Source: Nostoc sp. UCD121 (lineage in GTDB: Bacteria; Cyanobacteriota; Cyanobacteriia; Cyanobacteriales; Nostocaceae). From it: DNA of 64,000 nt. The stretch covers positions 1-64,000 of the forward strand of contig NZ_JACKZS010000002.1 in the NCBI RefSeq assembly GCF_014222285.1, written 5' to 3'. Below the pieces are notes generated by a model. That model had not been told where the DNA came from and ran no database searches. It saw only the letters and a program-made list of their open reading frames with translations. Below are positions 38,276 through 45,803 of this stretch, in pieces (the first letter of the stretch is position 1; each line of letters begins with the position of its first letter). Both the position numbers and the translations under genes were made by a program.

Positions 38276-39568
38276 TTAACGGATGCCATCATTATCAATA
38301 GCACTGTAGCTATCGCTGGGGAAAAGCCCTAACCACGGGTCAGAACTAGGAGTTAAAAATAGTTGGGTGTATACTTGCTCATTTAGGGCTTCCACACTGC
38401 TTGTTTGCTTTGCTTGCATAAACCATTGATGAATTTGGCTGTGTAGCATATATTCATTTCTGACTGTATCTAAAGCCATTGTGGTTTCAAATTTTTTCAC
38501 TATTATCGGCAAATTATCTTCTTTCGTGTTGGCAGGCTGAGACTTTTTAGCTCTGATTAAAGAGATACTATTTTGATCTAGCTTGACATCTGCGGCATAG
38601 AGTTGAGCGATTTTGTTCCAAACTTCCTGGTCGGTAATTTCAGCTAAAGCATTTTGATTCCGTTCAGCATCAGACTGAAAAGCTCTCAGCATTGGCGTTT
38701 CAACTCTCATCTTAGAAACTGCTAAAGAACTTGCTCTTTCTGCTGTAGGTGGCTGACTGGGATTGCTCGGAACTTTCACCAACTTAGGGGGAGATTGGAT
38801 ACCCAGGTGGGATAAATCTGCAACCCATTGGGCTTGGATAGAGTTTAGACGATCGCTGTGGTATTTTCTTAAAAAAGCCTCGCGATCGCTTTTTGCAAGT
38901 TTGCTATAATCTTTTACCGCTACTTCAGCCTGCTGTAACTGAAGTAAAAATGCTTTGGGACTATATAATCCTGGAATTGCGTCGATTGGACGACCTGATG
39001 CATCTAATATATAGTGAATGCTATTGCCTGTAATTGTCCGCTCCAACTTGCGTCCATCGCCAAAATCAATCGTTACTTTGGGTACAGGGCGCACCGATTG
39101 CCAGTGCAAAATAAAGTGGTTTTGAAGCAGCTTAGAAATTTCACTATTAGGATACAGCGCTACCCTGAAAAACCTACTATTGGCACAACTCAAATCCTGA
39201 TCCAGTCTGCCCAGCAACCGCAGAGATAAAATAGGTTTACCACTAGTTCTAGCAGCAGCTTTAGCTTGTTCTATGTCAGTGTACCAGTACAGACGAGAGG
39301 CATAACAATCTCGTTGTTGACAGAGTTCGTCTAAAGCTACCCGGAGTGCAGATGAAGGTAGAACTGCATCTGAAGAATTAATATTTAACTTATTCGCATG
39401 AGATTTGAGAAATAGTTGTAACCCGCTTGGGCCTTGTTTCCGAAGTACAGAAACTTCTTGAGATAGCTTGGAAATTTCAGCTACAGGAGTTTGAGCATCA
39501 GCTGTCTGCAAAAAACTGAAGCTGACTAGCATGAGTGCGAAAGGATATTTGAAGGTTCTAAATTTCAT
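38276..39568 (-). CDS. Secreted protein with thioredoxin-like region
   Basis: This 430-aa protein has a signal peptide (1 to about 25, ending TADAQ). Residues about 95-215 look like a thioredoxin fold of the DUF255/'thioredoxin-like' kind: 'DIEQAKAAARTSGKPILSLR', a single Cys in DLSCANSRFF, and 'YILDASGRPIDAIPGLYSP'. The usual CxxC is absent, so redox activity is doubtful. The C-terminal half is helical and unrecognised. It is probably periplasmic. No partner gene is evident. The fold assignment is moderate. Confidence 0.7.
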   Translation of the reverse strand: MKFRTFKYPFALMLVSFSFLQTADAQTPVAEISKLSQEVSVLRKQGPSGLQLFLKSHANKLNINSSDAVLPSSALRVALDELCQQRDCYASRLYWYTDIEQAKAAARTSGKPILSLRLLGRLDQDLSCANSRFFRVALYPNSEISKLLQNHFILHWQSVRPVPKVTIDFGDGRKLERTITGNSIHYILDASGRPIDAIPGLYSPKAFLLQLQQAEVAVKDYSKLAKSDREAFLRKYHSDRLNSIQAQWVADLSHLGIQSPPKLVKVPSNPSQPPTAERASSLAVSKMRVETPMLRAFQSDAERNQNALAEITDQEVWNKIAQLYAADVKLDQNSISLIRAKKSQPANTKEDNLPIIVKKFETTMALDTVRNEYMLHSQIHQWFMQAKQTSSVEALNEQVYTQLFLTPSSDPWLGLFPSDSYSAIDNDGIR

Positions 39569-40320
39569 ATATTTTCATAAAAATAGGGGCGTGGGTATTG
39601 TTATTCCTAACTAGAGAAGTCTAGTCTAACTCGTAAGAATCCCCAGAAGCTCTGAAAGTTTCAGATGGGATCGTAAAGCTTAAAATATCAACATAAGCTC
39701 AAAAAATTATCAGTTGACTGCTGGCTGGTAAACGGGATACGGCTTTAGGATGTATGGAGATAAACGAATAGTATCTATTACTGAACGTATACACGTATTT
39801 TTTACAGAAGCTACTTCATAAAGCTCAGGTTTTATTAAAAGTTCATATACTTTCTGCTTTAGTTACTTAAAGATGCGAGTTAAGAGTTGATCTCTTATAA
39901 ACTATCTTTATTAAAAAATCAGTACTATTTCTCTTTTATTAGCAGGTGAAATGCAACTAAAGTAGAAATTGTTGTGCTGGCTTAGTTGATGAACAAAAAC
40001 GTCAGCTATTTCAGGTGTATCTATTTGCTATCTCTCTAACAGACTGATTCAGCAGTCTTGAAATAGCCATTCTCTTTTTATTAAAGAGAAATTTACATTA
40101 CCCTTAATTTATAGGGTATTTGACTCGGTACGCTTAAGCTTTTTCAGATAATTAATTTACTAGTAAATGCTAGTATTCATTAACTTATGAAACCCAAAAT
40201 TCAGGTTACATAGGAAAACATTGCCATGATTTACATCCTATAGCTACGGTTTATTTATAACTAGGAGCAAGCACAACTCCTTGAAAATTTGAATATTTAC
40301 CAACCCCATTGCAAATCTCC
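39569..40320. other. Intergenic region between divergent secreted proteins
   Basis: About 750 AT-rich bases carrying the promoters of both flanking genes. Two small hairpins occur: AGACTG-attc-AGCAGTCT near 40041, and TTCTCTTT/AAAGAGAA (40070-40077 with 40083-40090). Nothing else is supported. Confidence 0.45.
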
Positions 40321-40635
40321 ATGCAACAATATTTTTCTCATTTCCTCATACTGGCATTAGGAACAACTTCGACTTTGATGATTACTCCATGTCAAGGTCA
40401 AACTCCGGTAAAGCCCAACAATCAGAATACTGAGAATGTTAGTTCCGTATCTTCAAATTCATCTCTGGCTACTCCATTGAGTGATTCTGCCAATTTTACT
40501 AATAACAAACCAGCTATCCTCTCTGAGGTAAGCAATAACTCTTCTGCTGCGAATGCAAATATAGCTGCGACGAAGCCAAAGCCACGGCTTCCTATATTCA
40601 GCAGAATTTTCCCTACACCTTCGATGCAGCAATAA
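40321..40635 (+). CDS. Small secreted protein of unknown function
   Basis: This 104-aa protein has a clear signal peptide (about 1-27: hydrophobic 'FLILALGTTSTLMI', then PCQGQ). A disordered Ser/Asn/Thr-rich mature chain ends with 'KPKPRLPIFSRIFPTPSMQQ'. The ATG at 40321 is preferred over a TTG four codons earlier. No domain is recognised. It may be a small cell-surface or periplasmic protein. A strong hairpin follows 50 bp after the stop. Confidence 0.6.
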   Translation: MQQYFSHFLILALGTTSTLMITPCQGQTPVKPNNQNTENVSSVSSNSSLATPLSDSANFTNNKPAILSEVSNNSSAANANIAATKPKPRLPIFSRIFPTPSMQQ

Positions 40636-40684
40636 TCAACAGCTAATATTTACAGGATGTTCAAATTTATTGAGTGAAAATATG

Positions 40685-40726
40685 ACTCCAGCAACAGAGA
40701 TTCTAATTGTTCTCTTTTGCTGGAGT
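40685..40726. terminator. 16-bp stem-loop after the small secreted protein
   Basis: 40685-40700 (ACTCCAGCAACAGAGA) pairs with 40711-40726 with one mismatch and a 10-nt loop. There is no U tract, so it could be a terminator or a separate foldback element abutting the MITE-like repeat. Confidence 0.5.
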
Positions 40727-40742
40727 GAGAAGAATCTCATCC

Positions 40743-40877
40743 ATAGTGGTTCTCGTTTGTATGCAATATACCTTGACTTCACTTCCATTTTTCTCTTTTA
40801 AAAGAAGAGAAGATTTGAGCGTTATCCCCCAACACAACAAGGGTTGGGGCCTAGGGTCTATATTGAGAACCGCTATA
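40743..40877. mobile_element. MITE-like dispersed element, copy 2
   Basis: The ends are ATAGTGGTTCTCG and TGAGAACCGCTAT, inverted relative to each other. The reverse complement aligns with 8608-8745: shared blocks include 'tatagcggttctcaat', 'gaccctaggccccaaccctt' and 'tattgcat'. The two copies are well diverged, which suggests an old, inactive family. Confidence 0.6.
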
Positions 40878-40979
40878 TATGTTAGGCATACCCTACTTTC
40901 CAAAATATCTGCACACACATCAATCAGCCGATATTGTATGAATAGCCTAAATAAGGTTTGAAAAATAGCTTCTTTTATA

Positions 40980-41768
40980 CTAAATTTTCTCGATTTGAAT
41001 CTCACAGTCTGCTCCCACAGTAATTATGCTATTTTCTGGAAAAGCATTCCAGTTACCTATAAATAGAGGTTCAGACGCAATAATTACAGAATTTGAAAAA
41101 GTCGGATCGTCTCTAATCCAATAAAGAGATGGAGCCGGAGAAGTTGTAGCAAATCGAGAAGCTATCAGGCGATGTCCGTTGCTAAAGATTACATTGATTG
41201 AGGCTTCTACTTGATAGCGCTTTGCCATCTCTAATAATGTTAATAATGTAGTACGTAAAGCATACTCTGGAGGGCGATGTTTGTTAATTTGACTTTGTGA
41301 AAGTAATAATGCAAATATGTGTTCAGAGTCAGTATTACCATTAATTTTTTCGTAAAAATCTTGAGTTAAAGTGCTGCGGATTTTTCTGTGTAATGTTTTA
41401 TGGAAATTTTCAATCCTTCCATTGTGAATAAATAGCTGTTGTTGATGTTTAAAGGGCTGACAATTAGCAAAATCTACGGCTTGTTGCGATGTAGCACTGC
41501 GGACATAAGCAAGCACACACTTGGATTCAACGTAACGGCTGAGACTGGGTAAGTTTATATCATTCCAAATAGGTAGGGTATTTTTGTAGGTAAATGGTTC
41601 GATATCTTTTTGGCTATGATACCAACCCACACCAAAACCATCTGCATTTACTACCCCAGAAGTCATTTCGCGGGGTTTATAACCCTGAACTATGAGTGAG
41701 TGTTCTGGTTTATACAAAAGATGCTCTAAAGAAACAGGCGAACCAAGGTAAGCAAGTAAACGGCACAT
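40980..41768 (-). CDS. Class II glutamine amidotransferase (EgtC-like)
   Basis: This is a 262-aa Ntn-type amidohydrolase. After Met removal the nucleophile is Cys2 ('MCRLLAYLGSP'). Glutaminase motifs include 'VNADGFGVGWY', 'VLAYVRSATSQ' and 'FIHNGRIENF'. It is closest in layout to EgtC of ergothioneine synthesis, but no egtB or egtD gene is nearby, so the substrate is open. An AAGGTGGA ribosome-binding site about 10 bases upstream fixes the ATG at 41768 rather than the one at 41801. That ATG overlaps the start codon of the divergent nucleotidyltransferase. Confidence 0.88.
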   Translation of the reverse strand: MCRLLAYLGSPVSLEHLLYKPEHSLIVQGYKPREMTSGVVNADGFGVGWYHSQKDIEPFTYKNTLPIWNDINLPSLSRYVESKCVLAYVRSATSQQAVDFANCQPFKHQQQLFIHNGRIENFHKTLHRKIRSTLTQDFYEKINGNTDSEHIFALLLSQSQINKHRPPEYALRTTLLTLLEMAKRYQVEASINVIFSNGHRLIASRFATTSPAPSLYWIRDDPTFSNSVIIASEPLFIGNWNAFPENSIITVGADCEIQIEKI

Positions 41769-42534
41769 GATGAATATTCCACCTTCTATTAACACAATCA
41801 TTGGGCAACAGCCTTACCCGCTTTTATTCGCCATCATTAGTGGTTCCCACTTATATGGTTTTCCGTCACCTGATTCTGATTATGACTTGCGTGGGGTGCA
41901 TATTTTACCAGTTGAAAAAGTTGTAGGATTAGAAACTGGGAATGAAACTATTGAAGTTTCAGAAATTCGCGAAGCTTTAGAAATTGATTTAGTAACTCAT
42001 GATGTCAAGAAATTCTTTTTAATGCTGCTTAAAAAAAATGGCTACGTATTAGAACAACTATACTCACCTTTAGTATTAACAAATTCACCCGAAGCCGAGG
42101 AATTAAAATTTATTGCCAAAGGTTGCATTACCCGTCACCATTATTACCATTATATTGGTTTTGCTGCAACACAATGGAAGCTTTTTGAAAAAGAACACAC
42201 GTATCAATTAAAGCCTTTACTTTATGTTTATCGAGTTTTGTTGACAGGGATTTATTTGATGCAAACAGGTATACTTGAAGCTAATCTAATGAAATTAAAT
42301 GAGCTTTTCAATTTACCATATATTCATGATTTAATTGCCCAAAAGCTAGTGGGGAAAGAAAAGTCTGTTGTGTTAAATGTTAATCTAGATTTTCATCAAA
42401 CAGAATATGAACGTCTGCGTCATAAGTTGCAGGAAGCATACGAATATAGTCTATTACCTGAAGTACCTTCAGCAAATGCGGCTTTACATAATTTGCTAGT
42501 AAACCTGAGAACTAATGTAAAATTACGGAAATAA
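41767..42534 (+). CDS. Predicted nucleotidyltransferase (Pol-beta superfamily)
   Basis: This 255-aa protein has the nucleotidyltransferase signature 'SGSHLYGFPSPDSDYDLRG' (residues 25-43), with Gly-Ser and the paired metal-binding Asp residues. An alpha-helical C-terminal half ('HHYYHYIGFAATQWKLFEK', 'YRVLLTGIYLMQTG') follows. Members of this DNA-polymerase-beta-like family transfer nucleotides to unknown targets and some sit in RNA-repair operons. Two ATGs are possible (41767 and 41770). The first overlaps the start codon of the divergent amidotransferase by 2 bp. Confidence 0.85.
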   Translation: MMNIPPSINTIIGQQPYPLLFAIISGSHLYGFPSPDSDYDLRGVHILPVEKVVGLETGNETIEVSEIREALEIDLVTHDVKKFFLMLLKKNGYVLEQLYSPLVLTNSPEAEELKFIAKGCITRHHYYHYIGFAATQWKLFEKEHTYQLKPLLYVYRVLLTGIYLMQTGILEANLMKLNELFNLPYIHDLIAQKLVGKEKSVVLNVNLDFHQTEYERLRHKLQEAYEYSLLPEVPSANAALHNLLVNLRTNVKLRK

Positions 42535-42723
42535 GTTTTATTTGCAAATCCTGTTTAAAAATGTTCTTCTTGCTTTCAATACTTCCAAATAAAAAAATAT
42601 CCAATTTGTAGGATGTGTTAGATAGAACGAGGTAATACACCGTGATATGTGAACTAAAAGCAACCTACAAATATCGGATAATTTATTTTTTGGTATTTCC
42701 TTAACTATTAATTTCTAACTTTT

Positions 42724-43104
42724 TTACAACTTCAAATTCCAAGCAGCAAAAGCTAAGGTACCCCAACCAGCGAGAAAGGCTGCCCCACCTAGTGGTGCGA
42801 TCGCTCCCAAGGACTTAATACCAGTTAAGCTAATGGCATACAAGCTACCTGAGAAAATGGCAATGCCAGCGAGAAACAGCCATCCACTAGCGATGAGAGT
42901 GGGTTGAGGGGACTCAGTGCGACTAATTAGTATTGCAACTAGAAAAAGTGCCAGAGCATGATACATTTGGTAACGAGCGCCAGTTTCGAAAATTTCTAGC
43001 GATCGCTCACTAATTTTTTCCCGCAAGGCATGGGAAGCAAAAGCACCAGCAGCAACTGACAAACCGCCTAAAATGGCAGCTATGCTCAAAAAAATCTGCG
43101 TCAT
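42724..43104 (-). CDS. DUF423 family membrane protein
   Basis: This is a 126-aa protein with four transmembrane helices. It carries the DUF423 pattern 'AAILGGLSVAAGAFASHAL' near the N-terminus, 'ARYQMYHALALFLVA' in the middle and 'GAIAPLGGAAFLAGW' at the end. The family is widespread and uncharacterised (YwdK/YgdD-like). It is probably the second gene after the 162-aa membrane protein on the same strand, with a foldback repeat array between them. Confidence 0.92.
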   Translation of the reverse strand: MTQIFLSIAAILGGLSVAAGAFASHALREKISERSLEIFETGARYQMYHALALFLVAILISRTESPQPTLIASGWLFLAGIAIFSGSLYAISLTGIKSLGAIAPLGGAAFLAGWGTLAFAAWNLKL

Positions 43105-43131
43105 TAGACCCTAGCGGTAAGTTGATTATTG

Positions 43132-43182
43132 GTCATTTGTCATTGGTCATTAGTCATTAGTTAATAACAAAGGACAAATGAC
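43132..43182. repeat. Inverted heptamer array (cattggt/cattagt)
   Basis: Tandem cattggt/cattagt units lead into the complementary GACAAATGAC. GTCATTTGTC (43132-43141) pairs perfectly with 43173-43182. It shares its heptamers with the array at 4800-4845. Confidence 0.75.
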
Positions 43183-43184
43183 AA

Positions 43185-43673
43185 TTAGACATCAAAATGA
43201 TATGATACAGCCCCTTCTTCGTTCACCTTAAAGTTTGCATTGAATTCTTTAGCTTTTTCGTCTAAATACTGCCTAGCATGGGCTGCGGGTAGTTGTGACT
43301 TCATTGCAAAGCCTAAAACAGTTACACGCCCATGATTTTCTTGTAGCATCCCATAAAAAATCGATTGCAGGCGATCGCTAACTTGTTGATTAAGCGCCTT
43401 TTTTTCTTGCCGACTTTGACGATATAATCCCAATGCTAACCATGTGCCCAGCGTTAGGCTAGGAACACCAAAAATTAGACGTTCTACCGCAGTATTATCA
43501 ATTACAGGGGTATCTGTTGGTGCTACGAACTCAATCGAGCCATCCCAGGATAAGGGTAGGGTGATTGATTTTTCCATAGTCGTTTTATTAAATACCTCTG
43601 CTGCTGATAGCATTACAAACATAAATCCGAATGTCAGTAGCCAACCGGCAGCCAATTTTTCAGCAGTTTTCAT
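43185..43673 (-). CDS. Two-helix membrane protein of unknown function
   Basis: This 162-aa protein has an N-terminal transmembrane helix (about 8-28), a short extracytoplasmic loop, a second hydrophobic segment (about 65-85, 'LIFGVPSLTLGTWLALGLY') and a cytoplasmic domain (about 95-162). The cytoplasmic part has mixed helix and strand ('FYGMLQENHGRVTVLGFAMK') that resembles a small winged-helix or ferredoxin-like unit. I do not recognise the family. It looks restricted to cyanobacteria, judging by composition only. Confidence 0.7.
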   Translation of the reverse strand: MKTAEKLAAGWLLTFGFMFVMLSAAEVFNKTTMEKSITLPLSWDGSIEFVAPTDTPVIDNTAVERLIFGVPSLTLGTWLALGLYRQSRQEKKALNQQVSDRLQSIFYGMLQENHGRVTVLGFAMKSQLPAAHARQYLDEKAKEFNANFKVNEEGAVSYHFDV

Positions 43674-43871
43674 AGTTCCACTTCAAATTTGAACTTTGCT
43701 AGCGATTTTAACCTGACTTTCGTAAAGGTTCCAATATTTGAACCTCACACAACTCAAAGTCGGGTGATTCTTGCTTCAACGATCTCCGCTTAAATTGCTC
43801 ACTTGTCTTACAAACTCTCTACAGATGTATTTAGCATAATAAGTAATGAAGAGCCTTTATTTCAATAACTT

Positions 43872-44528
43872 ATGCAGAACACTGTCAATGCTGAAAACCC
43901 TGGAATAACCGTATTAAAAGCCATTAATTTGGCAAAAGTCATTACAATTTTTTCTTTGATTGGTTTTGCTATCGTTTTCGGTATCCGAGACTGGCGACAG
44001 GTTATTTATATGTGTCTACATATTAGCTACTGTCTGTGGTGGTTGCTGGAACAGTGGTTGTTTCCAGAGCGACAAAAGATATTTAATCAGCCATCTGGGG
44101 TAGTAACTCTCATTCTTACAGTATTAATTGTAGGATTTTTTTATGTCTTACCTGGATACTTAGCATTTATCAATCCTGTTCCCTTATCAATGGCAACAGC
44201 TGCTATTGCACTTTTACTCTACATTTTTGGTAGCCTTATCAATGCCACTGCTGATGTCCAAAAGCTCACTGCCAAACAGTTTCAAGCTGGACTAGTACGT
44301 GATAATATTTGGCGTTTTTCTCGCAATATCAATTATTTTGCAGATTTGCTGCGGTACTTAAGTTTTAGCGTTGTAGCTGGCTCCTTTTGGGCTTATTTAG
44401 TGCCGGGATACATTTTTATCTTCTATCTTTGGCGTATATCTCAAAAAGAACAGGCAATGTCTGTCAAGTATCCAGAGTATGCAGAGTATCAACAATCTAG
44501 TTCTCGTTTGATTCCATTTATTTGGTAA
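43872..44528 (+). CDS. Membrane protein of the isoprenylcysteine methyltransferase/steroid reductase-like type
   Basis: This is a 218-aa protein with five or so transmembrane helices. The C-terminal third follows the ICMT/DUF1295 pattern: 'GLVRDNIWRFSRNINYFADLLRY' (compare the R-x-P-x-Y region of methyltransferases) and 'KEQAMSVKYPEYAEYQ', ending in a RLIPF motif. The Pro of the usual 'SRHPNY' is replaced by Ile, so catalytic activity is uncertain. No partner gene is evident. Confidence 0.72.
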   Translation: MQNTVNAENPGITVLKAINLAKVITIFSLIGFAIVFGIRDWRQVIYMCLHISYCLWWLLEQWLFPERQKIFNQPSGVVTLILTVLIVGFFYVLPGYLAFINPVPLSMATAAIALLLYIFGSLINATADVQKLTAKQFQAGLVRDNIWRFSRNINYFADLLRYLSFSVVAGSFWAYLVPGYIFIFYLWRISQKEQAMSVKYPEYAEYQQSSSRLIPFIW

Positions 44529-44658
44529 GATACAGGATGAATTTTGCCTTTATTACTTAAATATGGCTATGCGATCGCTATGATAATTGTTCATGCTCCA
44601 AACTCAGAGCGATCGCTGTACTAGAATACTTACCAGTGTTAAGCCTTAAGATTTTTAA

Positions 44659-44693
44659 ATCGCAGCAAAGGTATAATTTTATCTTGCTGCGAT
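44659..44693 (-). terminator. Terminator after chlM
   Basis: ATCGCAGCAA (44659-44668) pairs with TTGCTGCGAT (44684-44693), a perfect 10-bp stem with a 15-nt loop. On the minus strand it follows the chlM stop by 7 bases and is succeeded by TTTAAAAATC. Confidence 0.6.
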
Positions 44694-44700
44694 CCTAAAT

Positions 44701-45387
44701 TTAGTTGCGTGTAGCTTCAAGTAGGCGAGAAAAATAGAAGCGAGTCTTCGTCATCGCCTTTCGTTGCAATGAAAAGCCATTGCTTTCCAAGATTCTGACC
44801 ACATCAGCCTCACGATGCAAATATGCACGAGTCGCTTTACTTGGCCCAGGAAAGAAACTGCCAATTTTCTTGAGTATAGTCAGGGCACAGGTCTTTGGCG
44901 CAAAACTGAGAATTATCCGTGATTGTGCTAAAGAACAGAGATGAGATATCATCTCATCCGCTTTTTCTTGGGGATAGTGAATGAGAACATCCAAGCAAAT
45001 AACAGTATGGTAACTACCGCTCAACGATTCCAAGTCCTGCACGGCAAAAGTGGGATTTTCCTCATTCCCCAAGGTAAGCTTTGCTCTATCCTTGCCTTCT
45101 TCCACCATTTTTTCAGAGATATCGGTGGCATAGACTTTGGCTCCATCTACTGCTAAAGGGATGCTGAGACTACCGACACCACACCCAGCATCACAGATTG
45201 ATAGCTCTGGTAAATTGTTATCAGCCTTTAACCAGCCGATAACTGTATCTACGGTTTGCTGGTGTCCATTGCGAATGTCTAATTGGACTTTGTTGACTTC
45301 GCCATCGCCATAGATTCGCTTCCAACGGTCAAACCCTGTGGAATTGAAATACTCACGAACAATCGTTTTATCGTCGGCTGCGTTCAT
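44701..45387 (-). CDS. chlM: Magnesium protoporphyrin IX methyltransferase
   Basis: This 228-aa SAM-dependent enzyme methylates Mg-protoporphyrin IX on the 13-propionate, an early chlorophyll-specific step. The SAM-binding loop 'DAGCGVGSLS' starts at Asp66, with 'VYATDISEKMVEEGK' and 'VICLDVLIHYPQEK' after it. The start 'VREYFNSTGFDRWKRIYGD' and the end 'TKTRFYFSRLLEA' are hallmarks of ChlM/BchM. A stable stem-loop sits 16 bases ahead of the start. It is divergent from the antiporter gene. Confidence 0.96.
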   Translation of the reverse strand: MNAADDKTIVREYFNSTGFDRWKRIYGDGEVNKVQLDIRNGHQQTVDTVIGWLKADNNLPELSICDAGCGVGSLSIPLAVDGAKVYATDISEKMVEEGKDRAKLTLGNEENPTFAVQDLESLSGSYHTVICLDVLIHYPQEKADEMISHLCSLAQSRIILSFAPKTCALTILKKIGSFFPGPSKATRAYLHREADVVRILESNGFSLQRKAMTKTRFYFSRLLEATRN

Positions 45388-45803
45388 AAACTCTGATTTT
45401 TAGGGGTTCCCAATGCTTAAAATTATCATTGATAGGAACCCATAAGAGTGGTCTTCCAGATTTTTCTAGATATGGTGCAGAAAAGTAGGGACACAAATAT
45501 GTGCGCTTCTAATCATTTAAACGAGAACTGCTATTTTTAAGTAAATATTACCGTTTTATGACTTTTTGGTACTATTTACTACTATTTAAACATTCATTCT
45601 TTTCTTTACTATAAATTTCATTCTTATTTCAACCTGTAGATGTGGACAACCCCTTCTTTAGGTAGAGCCGTAATTGCGATCGCAACATTTATGCTGTTAA
45701 CGATTTAGCTTTTTGTAACCAATAAAACTGAATCATAGAAAAGTTTTAAGTAAATTTTCTTAGAGCTATTGTATGTTTTCTATTTAATCTTAATTATTTA
45801 GAC
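45388..45803. other. Divergent intergenic region between chlM and antiporter
   Basis: About 415 bp of AT-rich DNA, with the chlM leader hairpin at one end and one GCGATCGC site near 45678. Promoters for both genes must lie here but cannot be placed with confidence. Confidence 0.45.
45404..45441 (-). promoter_or_regulatory. Stem-loop in the chlM leader
   Basis: Read on the minus strand, GGGTTCC pairs with GGAACCC and an inner CAATG pairs with CATTG, with a 3-nt bulge on the 5' side and an 11-nt loop. The helix ends 16 bases before the chlM ATG, close to the ribosome-binding region. It could be a translational control element or a chance repeat. Confidence 0.45.

Larger units (their letters stand above)
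40636..40979. other. Intergenic region with hairpin and MITE-like element
   Basis: About 340 bp filled by a 16-bp hairpin (40685-40726) and the second MITE-like copy (40743-40877). No gene is supported; ORFs on both strands fall on the repeat. Confidence 0.55.
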
